A stretch of 32,574 bases of DNA, taken from assembly GCA_014381785.1 (NCBI GenBank), contig JACNKZ010000066.1, positions 1-32,574 on the forward strand, read 5' to 3'. Positions 6,531-15,349 of the stretch are shown here, in pieces (the stretch's first letter is position 1; every line of letters begins with the position of its first letter). The notes beneath the pieces were generated by a model, which saw only the letters and a program-made list of their open reading frames with translations, searched no databases and had not been told where the DNA came from. The translations under genes were made by a program, and so were the position numbers. The DNA is from Kiritimatiellota bacterium (GTDB lineage: Bacteria; Verrucomicrobiota; Kiritimatiellia; Kiritimatiellales; Tichowtungiaceae).

Positions 6531-8123
6531 CTACCGCCGCAGGGCGCGGGTGAATTCGCGGAGCTCGGGGGCGCGGAAGATCAGTGATGCGATTAGATAG
6601 ACGCCGCTACCGGCGGCGATGCTGACCAACACCGAAACAATCTGCTGAATTTTATCCCCGGCGGCCTGCCCTGAGCTCGTCAGCCCATGCACAAACAAAA
6701 CAACGGAGGCCATCAGGGCGGCTGCTCCAAAAGAGCGGGCGGCGGTGGCTCCGATTTTTTTCCAGTCCGGTTTTCCAATGCGGTTCTGCAGAATGAGCGC
6801 GAGGCAACTCATGTTGAACACCGCAGAAAGCACGGTGGCGAAAGCGATCCCGGCGTGTTTGACCGCCTGCGGGAGCGTAACAATAAAGATGATGTTGAGC
6901 GCGAGGTTGAGCGCAACGGCGATCATGCCGATTTTGACCGGAGTTTTGGTGTCCTGCATGCCGTAGAAGGCGGGCACAAAAATTTTGGCGAGGCTGAAGA
7001 CGACCAGACCCGGCGCGTAGGCCTGAAGCGCGATGGCGGTCATCCAGGTGGAATCGGCGGAAAACTCTTTCCACTCAAAGATCATCTGCACAACGGGCGT
7101 GGCCAGCACCAGCAGGCCGACTGCGGCGGGAATCATGATAAAGAGCAGATGGCGCAGGCCGTCGGTGACTCCTTTGCGGATTTTTTCGTGGTCGTTACGC
7201 GCGGCGTGGCCGGAAAACACAGGCAGTAGCACGGTACCGAGCGCGGTGGCAATGATGCCGAGCGGGAAGTAGATGAGCCGTTCGCTGAAGAAGAGCGCGG
7301 CGGGCGCTTCTTTGCTGACCCACATGGCGAGCAGACGGTCGATGACGACGTTGAGCTGTAACACGGCCATGCCCAGCGCGGCGGGGCCCATCAGGCGCAT
7401 GATGCGCATCACCTTTTCATCTCTCCAGCCAGACAAAATAGTTGGGTGCAGGCTCAGCCTGCTTCCAAGGTTTGGAAATCTGGGTGCCCAGCCGAAGCGG
7501 CGAAGCATCGGCCACTGGACGGCCCACTGCAAAAAACCGGCCAGCAGGATGGCCCAGGCGACATAACGGATTTTCTCTTCGGGCGAGTTTCCAAGGTTTG
7601 GAACCACGAGCAGCATGGTGCCGATCCAGAGAATGTTCAAAAGGCTCGGCGCAAAGGCGGATACCGCAAAATGATGAAAGCTGTTGAGGATGCCCATCGA
7701 GACGGCGGCGAGGCAGATGAAGATCATGTAGGGCATCATGATCTGGAGCAGTTCGAGCACGGCGGCGGCTTTGGGGTTGGCGACCGATGCGGTGGCGGCA
7801 AACAGAATGACGGCGAGTGTGATGAGGGTGAGTACCGCCGCCAGCAGAACGAGCACCCGGTTAACGAGCGTCCAGGCAGCCTCGTCGCCCTCTTTCTCGC
7901 GGGTTTCCACCAGCACGGGCACGAAGGCGGAGGAAAGTGCGCCCTCCCCGAACAGCCGGCGGAATAGATTCGGAATGGTAAAGGCGACAACGAATGCGGA
8001 CATGACCAGTGAGGTGCCGAAGAAGCCGGCCATGAGCACGTCGCGCACGAGGCCGAGCAGACGGCTGAGCGAGGTGAAGGCGCTCACCACTCCGGTCGAC
8101 CGAATGATCCGCCCCTTTTCCAT
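6531..8123 (-). CDS. murJ: Lipid II flippase MurJ
   Basis: Polytopic inner-membrane flippase that moves lipid II to the periplasm for peptidoglycan synthesis. The 530-aa product begins MEKGRIIRSTGVVSAFTSLSRLLGLVRDVLMAGFFG and shows the MVF family segments NLFRRLFGEGALSSAFVPVL, IYFPLGIIATALGTVLLPVFS and YGMQDTKTPVKIG. An upstream in-frame extension to 8246 is rejected: the ATG at 8123 overlaps the preceding gene's stop by 1 nt (TGATG), indicating coupling. Two TTCCAAGGTTTGGAA palindromes lie in frame, encoding PNLG at about residues 174-178 and 216-220. Around the second, about 16 residues seem inserted relative to typical MurJ. Confidence 0.95.
   Translation of the reverse strand: MEKGRIIRSTGVVSAFTSLSRLLGLVRDVLMAGFFGTSLVMSAFVVAFTIPNLFRRLFGEGALSSAFVPVLVETREKEGDEAAWTLVNRVLVLLAAVLTLITLAVILFAATASVANPKAAAVLELLQIMMPYMIFICLAAVSMGILNSFHHFAVSAFAPSLLNILWIGTMLLVVPNLGNSPEEKIRYVAWAILLAGFLQWAVQWPMLRRFGWAPRFPNLGSRLSLHPTILSGWRDEKVMRIMRLMGPAALGMAVLQLNVVIDRLLAMWVSKEAPAALFFSERLIYFPLGIIATALGTVLLPVFSGHAARNDHEKIRKGVTDGLRHLLFIMIPAAVGLLVLATPVVQMIFEWKEFSADSTWMTAIALQAYAPGLVVFSLAKIFVPAFYGMQDTKTPVKIGMIAVALNLALNIIFIVTLPQAVKHAGIAFATVLSAVFNMSCLALILQNRIGKPDWKKIGATAARSFGAAALMASVVLFVHGLTSSGQAAGDKIQQIVSVLVSIAAGSGVYLIASLIFRAPELREFTRALRR
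7443..7462. repeat. 20-bp dispersed repeat TGGGTGCAGGCTCAGCCTGC (copy in murJ)
   Basis: Identical, on the opposite strand, to 23085-23104. It contains the near-palindrome GCAGGC-TCA-GCCTGC. Here it directly abuts the TTCCAA palindrome at 7463, and a third dyad CTGGGTGCCCAG follows at 7480-7491. The murJ frame reads through all three without a stop. Confidence 0.85.
7463..7477. repeat. TTCCAA-NNN-TTGGAA palindrome inside murJ (copy 1)
   Basis: Perfect arms, centre GGT: TTCCAAGGTTTGGAA. In the murJ sense it reads as TTCCAAACCTTGGAA and encodes F-PNLG-S. Confidence 0.9.
7589..7603. repeat. TTCCAA-NNN-TTGGAA palindrome inside murJ (copy 2)
   Basis: Same 15-mer and orientation as 7463-7477, encoding V-PNLG-N in a loop of MurJ. 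The two copies are 126 bp apart, a multiple of three, so both use the same reading frame. Confidence 0.9.
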
Positions 8124-9091
8124 CAGGCCTCGTTCCCCATGGCAATCCACTTTTTGCGGGTTGCGAACACAACCGCCCAAACCGCCAGTGCCATGATCGG
8201 CCCGACCCAGCCCTTGGAAATCCACTCGCCGGGACCGTAGAGCCACACAAGCCGTCCCTGATTTTCAGCAAACAGGCGGAAGAGCATCATAATCCAGACC
8301 CAGCCCGCGTGCAGGCCGATCGCAATGTAGACCGAGCGCGTCCAGTAGCTCAGGGTCGCCAAAACGGTTCCCATACAAAAGAGTGTGCAGACTTCCGGCC
8401 AAAAGGTGTCGCCCGGCTTGGCAAAGAGGTCGGCAAACAGCAGGAAGCCGGAATACCAGCGGTCGGTGAATTCGGGCTCGGCCGGTTTGATGAAATGAAC
8501 TGCGGCAAACAGCGCGCTGCTCAGCAGGACCGCCGGCACGGCACCCAGACTTTTTCGCAGGGCAGTCAGGATATAACCCCGGAAGAGGATTTCCTCAATC
8601 ACTCCGATCAGCAGCGTTCCGATCACAATTTTCAGCAGCGCCGCCGCTACACCTTGTCCCATCGGCTCGAGACGATATACTCCAGCGAACAGACCGATCA
8701 GGTAAACTAGTAGCATACTGGCGACGGCGACAAGCAGTCCGGCTCCAAACAAACGAAACCCATCGCTTCGTTTCGGGATACCGAAATCAGCCCGTCCGCG
8801 CAGCCCGCTCATGCGGTAGGCGGGAGCCAACAGGGCCAGCACGAAAATCAGCACGAGCCGGTCATTGACCCGCCGGAAGGGCGAATCGAATACCGAATTT
8901 GCAAGATCCGCCCAAAACAGATGGGTTCCGGCCGCTTCCGATTCCTGCACCCACTGCAGCACCTCGGCGGCACGGGACTGAATGGCCATATAAACCCACG
9001 GCGCAGTCAGCGCAGCGAGCAGCGGCGCAGCAATAAAAATGAGCAACACGGAAAACAGAGGTTTCAAACGATTAGAATTCATAACGGGCAT
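8123..9091 (-). CDS. CPBP-family intramembrane glutamic endopeptidase
   Basis: A 322-aa polytopic membrane protein of the CAAX protease/bacteriocin-processing (ABI) family. The signature is IGVIEEILFRGYIL (Glu166, Glu167, Arg171), followed by ALFAAVHF (His199) and IGLHAGWVWIMML (His261), matching the conserved Glu/Arg/His motifs. The remainder is hydrophobic, with about seven or eight membrane segments. The substrate is unknown. Its TGA overlaps the murJ ATG by 1 nt, so the two are co-expressed. It diverges from the sensor gene at 9172. A second Met (residue 4) is an alternative start. Confidence 0.9.
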   Translation of the reverse strand: MPVMNSNRLKPLFSVLLIFIAAPLLAALTAPWVYMAIQSRAAEVLQWVQESEAAGTHLFWADLANSVFDSPFRRVNDRLVLIFVLALLAPAYRMSGLRGRADFGIPKRSDGFRLFGAGLLVAVASMLLVYLIGLFAGVYRLEPMGQGVAAALLKIVIGTLLIGVIEEILFRGYILTALRKSLGAVPAVLLSSALFAAVHFIKPAEPEFTDRWYSGFLLFADLFAKPGDTFWPEVCTLFCMGTVLATLSYWTRSVYIAIGLHAGWVWIMMLFRLFAENQGRLVWLYGPGEWISKGWVGPIMALAVWAVVFATRKKWIAMGNEA

Positions 9092-9171
9092 GATGCCTGT
9101 TTAAAACCGCCAGCACAAGCTCGGCATAAGTCTTGCCTGCGGAAGTTTCCGGCCGCACAATACAGCCCGCT

Positions 9172-11742
9172 ATGAAACTTTCCTCGCATGCTGACCGGAC
9201 GGAGAAACGAGTAGGAATCCGCGCCGAAAATCTCCACAAATGGATCGATGGCTTTTTCGATTCGGAGAGCTTTGACCGCTTTCTTCAAACCGGCAGCAAG
9301 CAGAACTATAATCCCTATAAGCATCGCAAATACCGTCACTGCGCCGAGGCGCTGGAAGACGCGTACCGAGAGTTTGAAGGCCCCTACACCCGCGAGCAGA
9401 TTAAAGCCGTTTTTGAGTGCCACCTGCGCGACGACTACGACGGCTACATCCCGCGGCAGGAGGATTTTGAAAGCGGTGCGTTTACTGAAAAATATCATGA
9501 GGCTGAAACGCCGGAAGCCATCCTGAGCGCGACGGAACTGGCAGATTATTTCAAGGGCAAAGCCTATGCCGGATACCTGACACCGAAGAAACAGAAACTC
9601 TCCGGCGGCTTCTACTGGCGGATTGTCTGGCCGGCGGTCATCGCCGCCGTGCTGTTCGCCGCCTCCGCCTTTACCATTATCGTTCCGCTGTTTCGCAGCA
9701 GCATGATGAAGCAGAAACGGGAGATGATCAAAGAGCTGACCGCCACCGCGGCGAGCGCGATTCAGTTTTATATTCATCAGGAACAGGCCGGTGCGATGAC
9801 GCGGGCCGAAGCGCAGCAGCAAGCGGCCGCGGAGGTGTCGGAGCTGCGCTATGGCGCGAAGGGCAAAGACTATTTCTGGATCACCGATATGGTTCCGCGC
9901 ATGATTATGCATCCCTACCGGCCGGAACTGGTGGGACAGGATCTGACCGATTACACAGACCGCGAGGATAAGAGCGGCAAGAAACTGTTCGTCGAGTTTG
10001 TTGAGCTGATCAACGAGTCCAATGAGGGCTATCTGGAATATCTGTGGCAGTGGATGGATGATCCAACCCGCGCCGAGCCGAAGCTTTCCTATGTGCGCGG
10101 GATTCCGGAATGGGGCTGGATCATCGGCACCGGGGTTTACATTCACGACATCGAACAGGAAATCGGCCGAATTTCCCGCAACCTGCTCATTGCCGACGGG
10201 GTTCTGGCGCTGGCACTGATCGGACTATTGATCAACATCCTGTTCCAGAGCCGCCGAATTGAGCTGAACCGACAGCAGGCCGAGACCGGCTTAAACGAGG
10301 CCAAAGAACGCTACCGCGCTCTGGTGGAAAGCTCCAACGAGGGCTATCTTCTGGAGGTCGGCGGTCAAACCGTGTATTCGAACCACACCCTGCGCCGTCT
10401 TACCGGTCGCACCGAAACAGAACTAACCGACCTCAAGCCGTGGGAGTTGCTGACCCCGGACGTGGAAATCAACCTGTTCGCCACAACCCATCTGAAACAA
10501 GTCTATGCCCACTCCGCGCCCTCCGCTGAGTTTGAAGCCCGGATTACCTCAAAAACCGGGGAAACCCGCGATGTGCAGATTGCCACCTCCCGCATTTTTT
10601 TCTCTGAAAAGCACGGTCATATTATCTCCTTCCGCCCGATCCAGCGCGGACGCGAACAAACGATGGAAGCGTTTTACCACCCCGAAGGAACAGGTCCCGC
10701 GCCGACATCCGGAATTCCGGAGCGGATTAAGGATGCCCGGACCCCCGGACAGGTCGTTGAACTGCTCAACGAACTTCCGCAACTCGTGCGCACCCTGACC
10801 GATCAGGGCATCCGACCGGCACGGCTGCGCGAAACCATCGGCTCCGCCTGCGACGCGGCCATCGAGCAGTTTGTTTTCCAAACAGTGGAAGCGGCGGGCA
10901 AACCGGACGTTCCATTCGTCTTTCTTTCGCTCGGCAGTAGCGCCCGTCACGAAATGACTCTCTTCTCCGATCAGGACAACGCCCTGCTGTTCGCCGATGT
11001 CCCCAACGAAAATCTGAGCGCAACACGCCACCGCTTCCTCGAGCTGGCCGACAGCGTCTGCGCCCGTCTGAAACAGGCCGGCTACCCCTACTGCCCCGGC
11101 GGCATCATGGCGGTCAACCCCAACTGGTGCCTCTCGCTCAGCGAATGGAAGCAGCGCTTTACAGAGTGGATTGCACAGGCCTCGCCGGAGGCACTGCTCA
11201 AAGTCAATGTGTTCTTCGACATTCGCTGCGCCTGCGGCGACCAGGCTCTGCTGGACGAACTGCGCGATCACGTGCAGCAGCTCACCGCACAGCATCCCGA
11301 ATTCTTCGCGCACTTCGCCCGCAACTGTCTGGGCTACAAAGCGCCGCTCGGGCTGTTCGGCCGCCTGCTCACCGGAAAACACAGCAGCCGCAAAACAATC
11401 CACCTGAAAGAGTGCCTCAAACCGCTCGAAACGTTCGCGCGTATCTATGCGATTAAACACGGATTCACACAGCCCGGAACCATCGACCGGGTGACGGCCC
11501 TGTTCGACGCCGGTATACTGAAAGATGAAACCCGCCGCGAATTCATCTTTGTGTTCGACTATCTCTGGCAGTTGCGGTTCTTCAACCAGATTTCGGAAAC
11601 CGCCGCGCTCAACGCCCAGACCGACGAGCTCGACATCACCTCGTTGACCGATGTCGAGCGGGACAACCTGCAGACGGTTCTGGCCCGCATCCCGCTCTTC
11701 CAGACCAAACTCAGCTATGACTTTTTCGGCCAGCAGGTCTAG
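9172..11742 (+). CDS. Membrane Cache-PAS sensor fused to a DUF294-type nucleotidyltransferase
   Basis: An 856-aa multidomain protein. Residues 1-140 form a soluble region (LHKWIDGFFDSESFDRFL; possibly RGS-like). TM1 is about 148-175. A periplasmic single-Cache domain spans about 180-335 (YGAKGKDYFWITDM, MIMHPYRPELVGQDL, WGWIIGTGVYI), and TM2 about 339-358. A PAS domain spans about 378-495. A C-terminal nucleotidyltransferase from about 515 has LGSSARHEMTLFSDQDNALLF (588-607), the G-S-x-A-R-x-E/SDxD signature of DUF294/GlnD-like enzymes, then the DUF294 C-terminal region. This suggests that ligand sensing controls nucleotidyl transfer to an unknown target. ATG 9172 is preferred over TTG 9133. 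It is convergent with the symporter-porin operon. DUF294 proteins often accompany acetate-type symporters, usually with CBS domains instead. Confidence 0.88.
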   Translation: MKLSSHADRTEKRVGIRAENLHKWIDGFFDSESFDRFLQTGSKQNYNPYKHRKYRHCAEALEDAYREFEGPYTREQIKAVFECHLRDDYDGYIPRQEDFESGAFTEKYHEAETPEAILSATELADYFKGKAYAGYLTPKKQKLSGGFYWRIVWPAVIAAVLFAASAFTIIVPLFRSSMMKQKREMIKELTATAASAIQFYIHQEQAGAMTRAEAQQQAAAEVSELRYGAKGKDYFWITDMVPRMIMHPYRPELVGQDLTDYTDREDKSGKKLFVEFVELINESNEGYLEYLWQWMDDPTRAEPKLSYVRGIPEWGWIIGTGVYIHDIEQEIGRISRNLLIADGVLALALIGLLINILFQSRRIELNRQQAETGLNEAKERYRALVESSNEGYLLEVGGQTVYSNHTLRRLTGRTETELTDLKPWELLTPDVEINLFATTHLKQVYAHSAPSAEFEARITSKTGETRDVQIATSRIFFSEKHGHIISFRPIQRGREQTMEAFYHPEGTGPAPTSGIPERIKDARTPGQVVELLNELPQLVRTLTDQGIRPARLRETIGSACDAAIEQFVFQTVEAAGKPDVPFVFLSLGSSARHEMTLFSDQDNALLFADVPNENLSATRHRFLELADSVCARLKQAGYPYCPGGIMAVNPNWCLSLSEWKQRFTEWIAQASPEALLKVNVFFDIRCACGDQALLDELRDHVQQLTAQHPEFFAHFARNCLGYKAPLGLFGRLLTGKHSSRKTIHLKECLKPLETFARIYAIKHGFTQPGTIDRVTALFDAGILKDETRREFIFVFDYLWQLRFFNQISETAALNAQTDELDITSLTDVERDNLQTVLARIPLFQTKLSYDFFGQQV

Positions 11743-11756
11743 GCGGATCCTGCCAT

Positions 11757-11792
11757 AAAAAAGAAGCGCCCCGGAAAACCGGAGCGCTTCTT
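11757..11792 (-). terminator. Rho-independent terminator of the porin gene
   Basis: A strong hairpin (AAGAAGCG-C-CCCGG, loop AAAA, CCGG-A-GCGCTTCTT) lies between convergent stops. On the minus strand it is followed by TTCTTTTTTATGG, a good U-tract. It may also act weakly on the plus strand. Confidence 0.85.
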
Positions 11793-11809
11793 CCAAGCCG
11801 TGGACCCAA

Positions 11810-13003
11810 TTAGAAGTTATAGGTCATAAACAAACGGGCGTCGGTGGCGGTGGTGTCGCCCACGGCGCCTTTGCCGTCGATGCAACCCACGCCCAACTTC
11901 AATGCCACGGAGAAGTGATCGTTGACGATCTGCTTCGCCACGAAGTTGAGTTCCTGGCCTTCAAAGGATTCTGTGTCGTGCGTCGTGTAGTTATACAACG
12001 CGTAGAGAATCGTATCGTCGATGCGGGTGGTCGCTTTGAGGTAATAGGTGTCAGCCCCGCCGTTAAACTGTTTGGTGTAAATCATCATGGACGATCCAAG
12101 CGGGTGGTTGATGCCGGTTCCCACCTCGGAAAACTTCAGCGTATCGCCGCCAATCGAAAGGAAACCGGGCTCGAGGGTGACGCCGCCGACTTTCTGTTGA
12201 ATCGATGCGCCGACCATGTCGGCACTGTGCTCAGCGCCTTTGCCCACATCATTTTCATGGCGATAGTAGCCGTTGACCGCCGTGCTGTCAGACAAGGTAT
12301 ACTTAATGCGTCCGCCGGCAACGTTGACGACATCGTACGCATACGCATTGAACACCGCTACTTCGAGATTGGTAATGCCGGTGTAAACCGCTTCGGCCCA
12401 GGTGACCCCGTGCGTTTCGTTCGTCGAACCCAACACATCTTCAATGTCTTTGAATTTCCAGTCGGAGTCGTTGTCCCAGACATTACTGAGGCGTTCGGCG
12501 TGACCGAAGGTCAGAACGGTATCAGGAATATCTTTGGTAGCCAGAATCGCGGATTCAAAGGAGCGCGGTTTCTGACGGAATTCATCGGCGCGGAACACCT
12601 CGCCGTTAACGACCTGGCGCCCGACCTTCACAAAGGTGTTAGAAAGGCCCAGAGCTCCGAAATTGTATTTCAGCCAGAGTTCGTTTAGCTCGTTGACCCG
12701 CCCGTTGCTGAGCAGGGTTTTGCCGTTGTTGCTGGTGTCGTCGGTATCCACCGGCTCCACATAATCCCAGACCAGTCCGAAGCTCAGCCCGGCCACCTCC
12801 GGAGAGGTGTAGCCGAGGCGCAGGCCCACAGTGGTGGAGTAGGCGTTGCCGGGCGTGTTGTTTTCATAGTCCCGGTACATACTGAGCGTCTGCGCGCGGA
12901 GCTTCAGGGTGCCATATCCGAGGTCATTGACCGGATCGAGCAGACTGTCGGCAGCAAAGCCGGTTGCGGCGGCGGCGAGAATGAGCAATATAATTTTCTT
13001 CAT
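11810..13003 (-). CDS. Outer-membrane porin-like beta-barrel protein
   Basis: A 397-aa exported protein. A signal peptide (MKKIILLILAAAATGFA, cut near the AxA before DSLLDP) precedes alternating hydrophobic strands typical of OprD/MOMP-like porins. It ends in a Phe (LFMTYNF), the usual outer-membrane assembly signal. AAAGGAAAG precedes the ATG. It is third in the DUF485-symporter-porin run, separated from the symporter by a hairpin. The context suggests passage of the symporter substrate, probably a small carboxylate. The exact porin family was not settled. Confidence 0.82.
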   Translation of the reverse strand: MKKIILLILAAAATGFAADSLLDPVNDLGYGTLKLRAQTLSMYRDYENNTPGNAYSTTVGLRLGYTSPEVAGLSFGLVWDYVEPVDTDDTSNNGKTLLSNGRVNELNELWLKYNFGALGLSNTFVKVGRQVVNGEVFRADEFRQKPRSFESAILATKDIPDTVLTFGHAERLSNVWDNDSDWKFKDIEDVLGSTNETHGVTWAEAVYTGITNLEVAVFNAYAYDVVNVAGGRIKYTLSDSTAVNGYYRHENDVGKGAEHSADMVGASIQQKVGGVTLEPGFLSIGGDTLKFSEVGTGINHPLGSSMMIYTKQFNGGADTYYLKATTRIDDTILYALYNYTTHDTESFEGQELNFVAKQIVNDHFSVALKLGVGCIDGKGAVGDTTATDARLFMTYNF

Positions 13004-13017
13004 GGGGGCTTTCCTTT

Positions 13018-13052
13018 CAATAAAAATGAACAGGCCGGAACGCTCCGGCCTG
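13018..13052 (-). terminator. Hairpin terminator/attenuator between symporter and porin
   Basis: CAGGCCGGA-ACGC-TCCGGCCTG (13031-13052) forms a perfect 9-bp stem, followed on the minus strand by TTCATTTTTATTG. It lies between the symporter stop and the porin start, so it may reduce or separate porin expression. Confidence 0.8.
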
Positions 13053-13073
13053 CTCTCTATTCACGGGGTTAAA

Positions 13074-14939
13074 TTAGCGAATGTCCTCGAGACCTTCATT
13101 TTCTTTCTGAGTCATCAGTGAAACAACAACCAGCACGATGAAGCTGAGCGGAATCGAGAGGATGCCCGGATTGTCGAGTTTATGCAGCGCAGTGGCCGGG
13201 TCGAGGCCGTACTGGCCATACATGCTCGGCGATGTGAGAATGATCGCCAGCGCCGAAACCATACCAATACCGATCGACCAGGCAATGCCCTTGGCGGTGG
13301 TTTTTCCCCAGAACAGAAGCATGATGATCGACGGCAGGTTGGCGGAAGCCGCTACCGCAAAGGCCCAGCCGACGAGGAACGATACATTCATTCCCTGGAA
13401 GGCGATCCCGAGGCCGATGGCGATAATCCCCACCACGACGGCGGCGATTTTTCCGGCTTTCACCTTCTGCTGGTCGGTCATTTTAATGCCGATGTAGTTA
13501 TCCATCAGGTCATGCGCCACAGCGCCGGAAGCGGCGACAATCAGACCGGAGACGGTTCCGAGCACGGTCGCAAAAGCGATGGCGGAAATGATGGCGAACA
13601 AAACCGGGTTGAACGCCTTAGCCAGCAGCGGAGCGGACATATTTCCGTCGCCGAGGTCAATCACGCCGAGGGTCATCGCGCCGAGTCCCAGGAACAGGGT
13701 CAAGATGTAGAAGAACCCGATCGCACCGATGGCAACGATGGTGGATTTGCGCGCATCGCGCTGCGACGGAACGGTGTAGTAGCGAATCAGAATGTGCGGC
13801 AGCGAGGCGGTTCCGAAGAAGAGCGCCAGCATCAGCGAAATGAAGTTTAGCTTTCCAATCGGAGTTTTTGTTTTGAACTTCTGGCCGGGGATCATCAGAT
13901 CCTCACCGGCGGTGATCTGCGGGCAGAACACCTTCACATGATCGCGGCCATCTTCAAATTTGACGATGCTGCTTTTCGGGTAGCGGACGATTTCCGATTT
14001 CTGAATGGTCGAGAAGTATTCAAAAATACCCAGCTTGCCGGTGTTCGTCTGTCCGCCAGGCAACTTTGTTACGAGACCGACCGACTTGAATTTGTTCTCC
14101 GTCTTCACCGCGCCGTTATAAAGCGTTTCGCCTTCGGCGGGTTCGGTAATGGACTGAGCTTCTTCGAGCATGTCCCCGCGGACAATCCACCAGTTAGCCA
14201 GCCCGTCCTTATCGGCCTTCACAAAGGTGAGGCCCGATTTTTCATCCGTCACCTCGGCCAGCGACGTAACATCCGCTACCGCCACAATCTGCGGGGAGAA
14301 CGTTTCCGGGCGCGGTTCGGTGGACAGCCCCTTGTTCAGCACCGCAATGGAAATTACGGTCGAGAAGATGATCAGCAGTCCGCCTTTAAGGAACTGCACG
14401 TAGGTGGTGGAGGTCATCCCGGCCGTGGCCACAATGGTGATGACGATCGCGCCGACCATGACCACACCGATCCACTGCGGCAGACCGAGCAATGGTGTAA
14501 TCAACGACCCGGCACCGACCATCTGCGGAATCAGGTAGAAGACCGAAACTGCCAGCGTACTGATGGCCGCCATGAGCTGAATGCCCTTGGAGTTGAACTT
14601 GGAGTCCAGCGCGTCCGCAAACGTGTACTTGCCGAGACGCTTCATCGGTTCCGCCACGACAAACAGCGCAACAATCCAGCCGGCGAGGTAGCCGATGGAA
14701 TAAAGGAAGCCGTCATACCCCATGGTGGCGATCATGCCGCAAATCCCGAGGAACGATGCAGCGGACAGGTAGTCGCCGGCAAAGGCGATTCCGTTGACGA
14801 ACCAATTCACGGTTCCGCCTGCGGCGAAGTAGCCGGCGGCGGACTTGGCTTTGCGGGCGAAATAAAACGACATGCCGAGCACGAAACCGACAAACGCCAG
14901 GAAAATCGCGATCGCAATAGGATTAGCTGTATAATTCAT
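13074..14939 (-). CDS. ActP-type sodium:solute (acetate/carboxylate) symporter
   Basis: A 621-aa SSS-family transporter with about 13 membrane segments. The N-terminal half has FYFARKAKSAAGYFAAGG and the Na+-site helix AFAGDYLSAASFLGICGM typical of cation/acetate symporters. The second half has FGTASLPHILIRYYTVPSQRDARKST. Residues about 205-362 form a hydrophilic insert between two membrane segments, much longer than in E. coli ActP (about 549 aa in total). The start overlaps the DUF485 gene stop by 1 nt (TAATG), with GGAGG just upstream, so the two are coupled. The substrate (acetate, pyruvate, lactate, propionate) cannot be told from sequence. Confidence 0.92.
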   Translation of the reverse strand: MNYTANPIAIAIFLAFVGFVLGMSFYFARKAKSAAGYFAAGGTVNWFVNGIAFAGDYLSAASFLGICGMIATMGYDGFLYSIGYLAGWIVALFVVAEPMKRLGKYTFADALDSKFNSKGIQLMAAISTLAVSVFYLIPQMVGAGSLITPLLGLPQWIGVVMVGAIVITIVATAGMTSTTYVQFLKGGLLIIFSTVISIAVLNKGLSTEPRPETFSPQIVAVADVTSLAEVTDEKSGLTFVKADKDGLANWWIVRGDMLEEAQSITEPAEGETLYNGAVKTENKFKSVGLVTKLPGGQTNTGKLGIFEYFSTIQKSEIVRYPKSSIVKFEDGRDHVKVFCPQITAGEDLMIPGQKFKTKTPIGKLNFISLMLALFFGTASLPHILIRYYTVPSQRDARKSTIVAIGAIGFFYILTLFLGLGAMTLGVIDLGDGNMSAPLLAKAFNPVLFAIISAIAFATVLGTVSGLIVAASGAVAHDLMDNYIGIKMTDQQKVKAGKIAAVVVGIIAIGLGIAFQGMNVSFLVGWAFAVAASANLPSIIMLLFWGKTTAKGIAWSIGIGMVSALAIILTSPSMYGQYGLDPATALHKLDNPGILSIPLSFIVLVVVSLMTQKENEGLEDIR

Positions 14940-15223
14940 TACGCAGCCTCCTCTTTTTTATTCATTTCATCTTCTTTTTTAGTGCAAAGATGATTGTAAA
15001 TCAGCCCGAGAACGATCGCGAAAACGATCAGGGCCAGACCATAAACGATGGCGAGATTGGCACCTGCAAGCACCGGTGTTTTCATCAGCTCCGTTGCGAA
15101 TACGGCGATTCCAACGAATCCCATATAGATAACGCAATAAAGCCAGAACAGTTTAATTCCTAACTTTGACTTCCAATCGGACGCATTGTCCTTCTCCTGT
15201 TTCACCGCCGGTTCATGCAACAT
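14939..15223 (-). CDS. DUF485 (YjcH-like) small membrane protein
   Basis: About 94 aa with two membrane segments (LFWLYCVIYMGFVGIAVF and LAIVYGLALIVFAIVLGLIYNHLC) and a charged tail KKEDEMNKKEEAA. This is the standard partner of ActP-type symporters. The start at 15223 has AAGGAGAG about 7 nt upstream. An earlier in-frame ATG at 15244 would place the Shine-Dalgarno inside the gene and is less likely. Confidence 0.9.
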   Translation of the reverse strand: MLHEPAVKQEKDNASDWKSKLGIKLFWLYCVIYMGFVGIAVFATELMKTPVLAGANLAIVYGLALIVFAIVLGLIYNHLCTKKEDEMNKKEEAA

Positions 15224-15249
15224 ATGACTCTCCTTTACGCTCATGCCAA

Positions 15250-15289
15250 ATTATAACTAAGACCCTATTGTTTACCTGTTTGTTCAGGC
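15250..15289 (-). promoter_or_regulatory. Candidate promoter and dyad operator upstream of DUF485-symporter
   Basis: TATAAT on the minus strand (15255-15250) lies 27 nt before the DUF485 start. Seventeen nt further up is a weak -35 (CAGGTA) inside the dyad CCTG-TTTGTT-CAGG (about 15276-15289). A regulator binding the dyad would block the -35 region. Pattern-based only. Confidence 0.4.
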
Positions 15290-15349
15290 AATGAGAAGCG
15301 TTTTGCTCTTCTATTATTCACTCCCGCGACTCTTCCCAACCTGAGGTAT

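Noticed and set aside
8124-8246. 41-residue N-terminal extension of MurJ
   Set aside because: It overlaps the protease gene in another frame and is unlike MurJ; the 1-nt overlapping ATG at 8123 matches the family N-terminus.
10549-11796. Long open frame antisense to the sensor nucleotidyltransferase
   Set aside because: It mirrors the codon pattern of the real gene and shows no protein family features.
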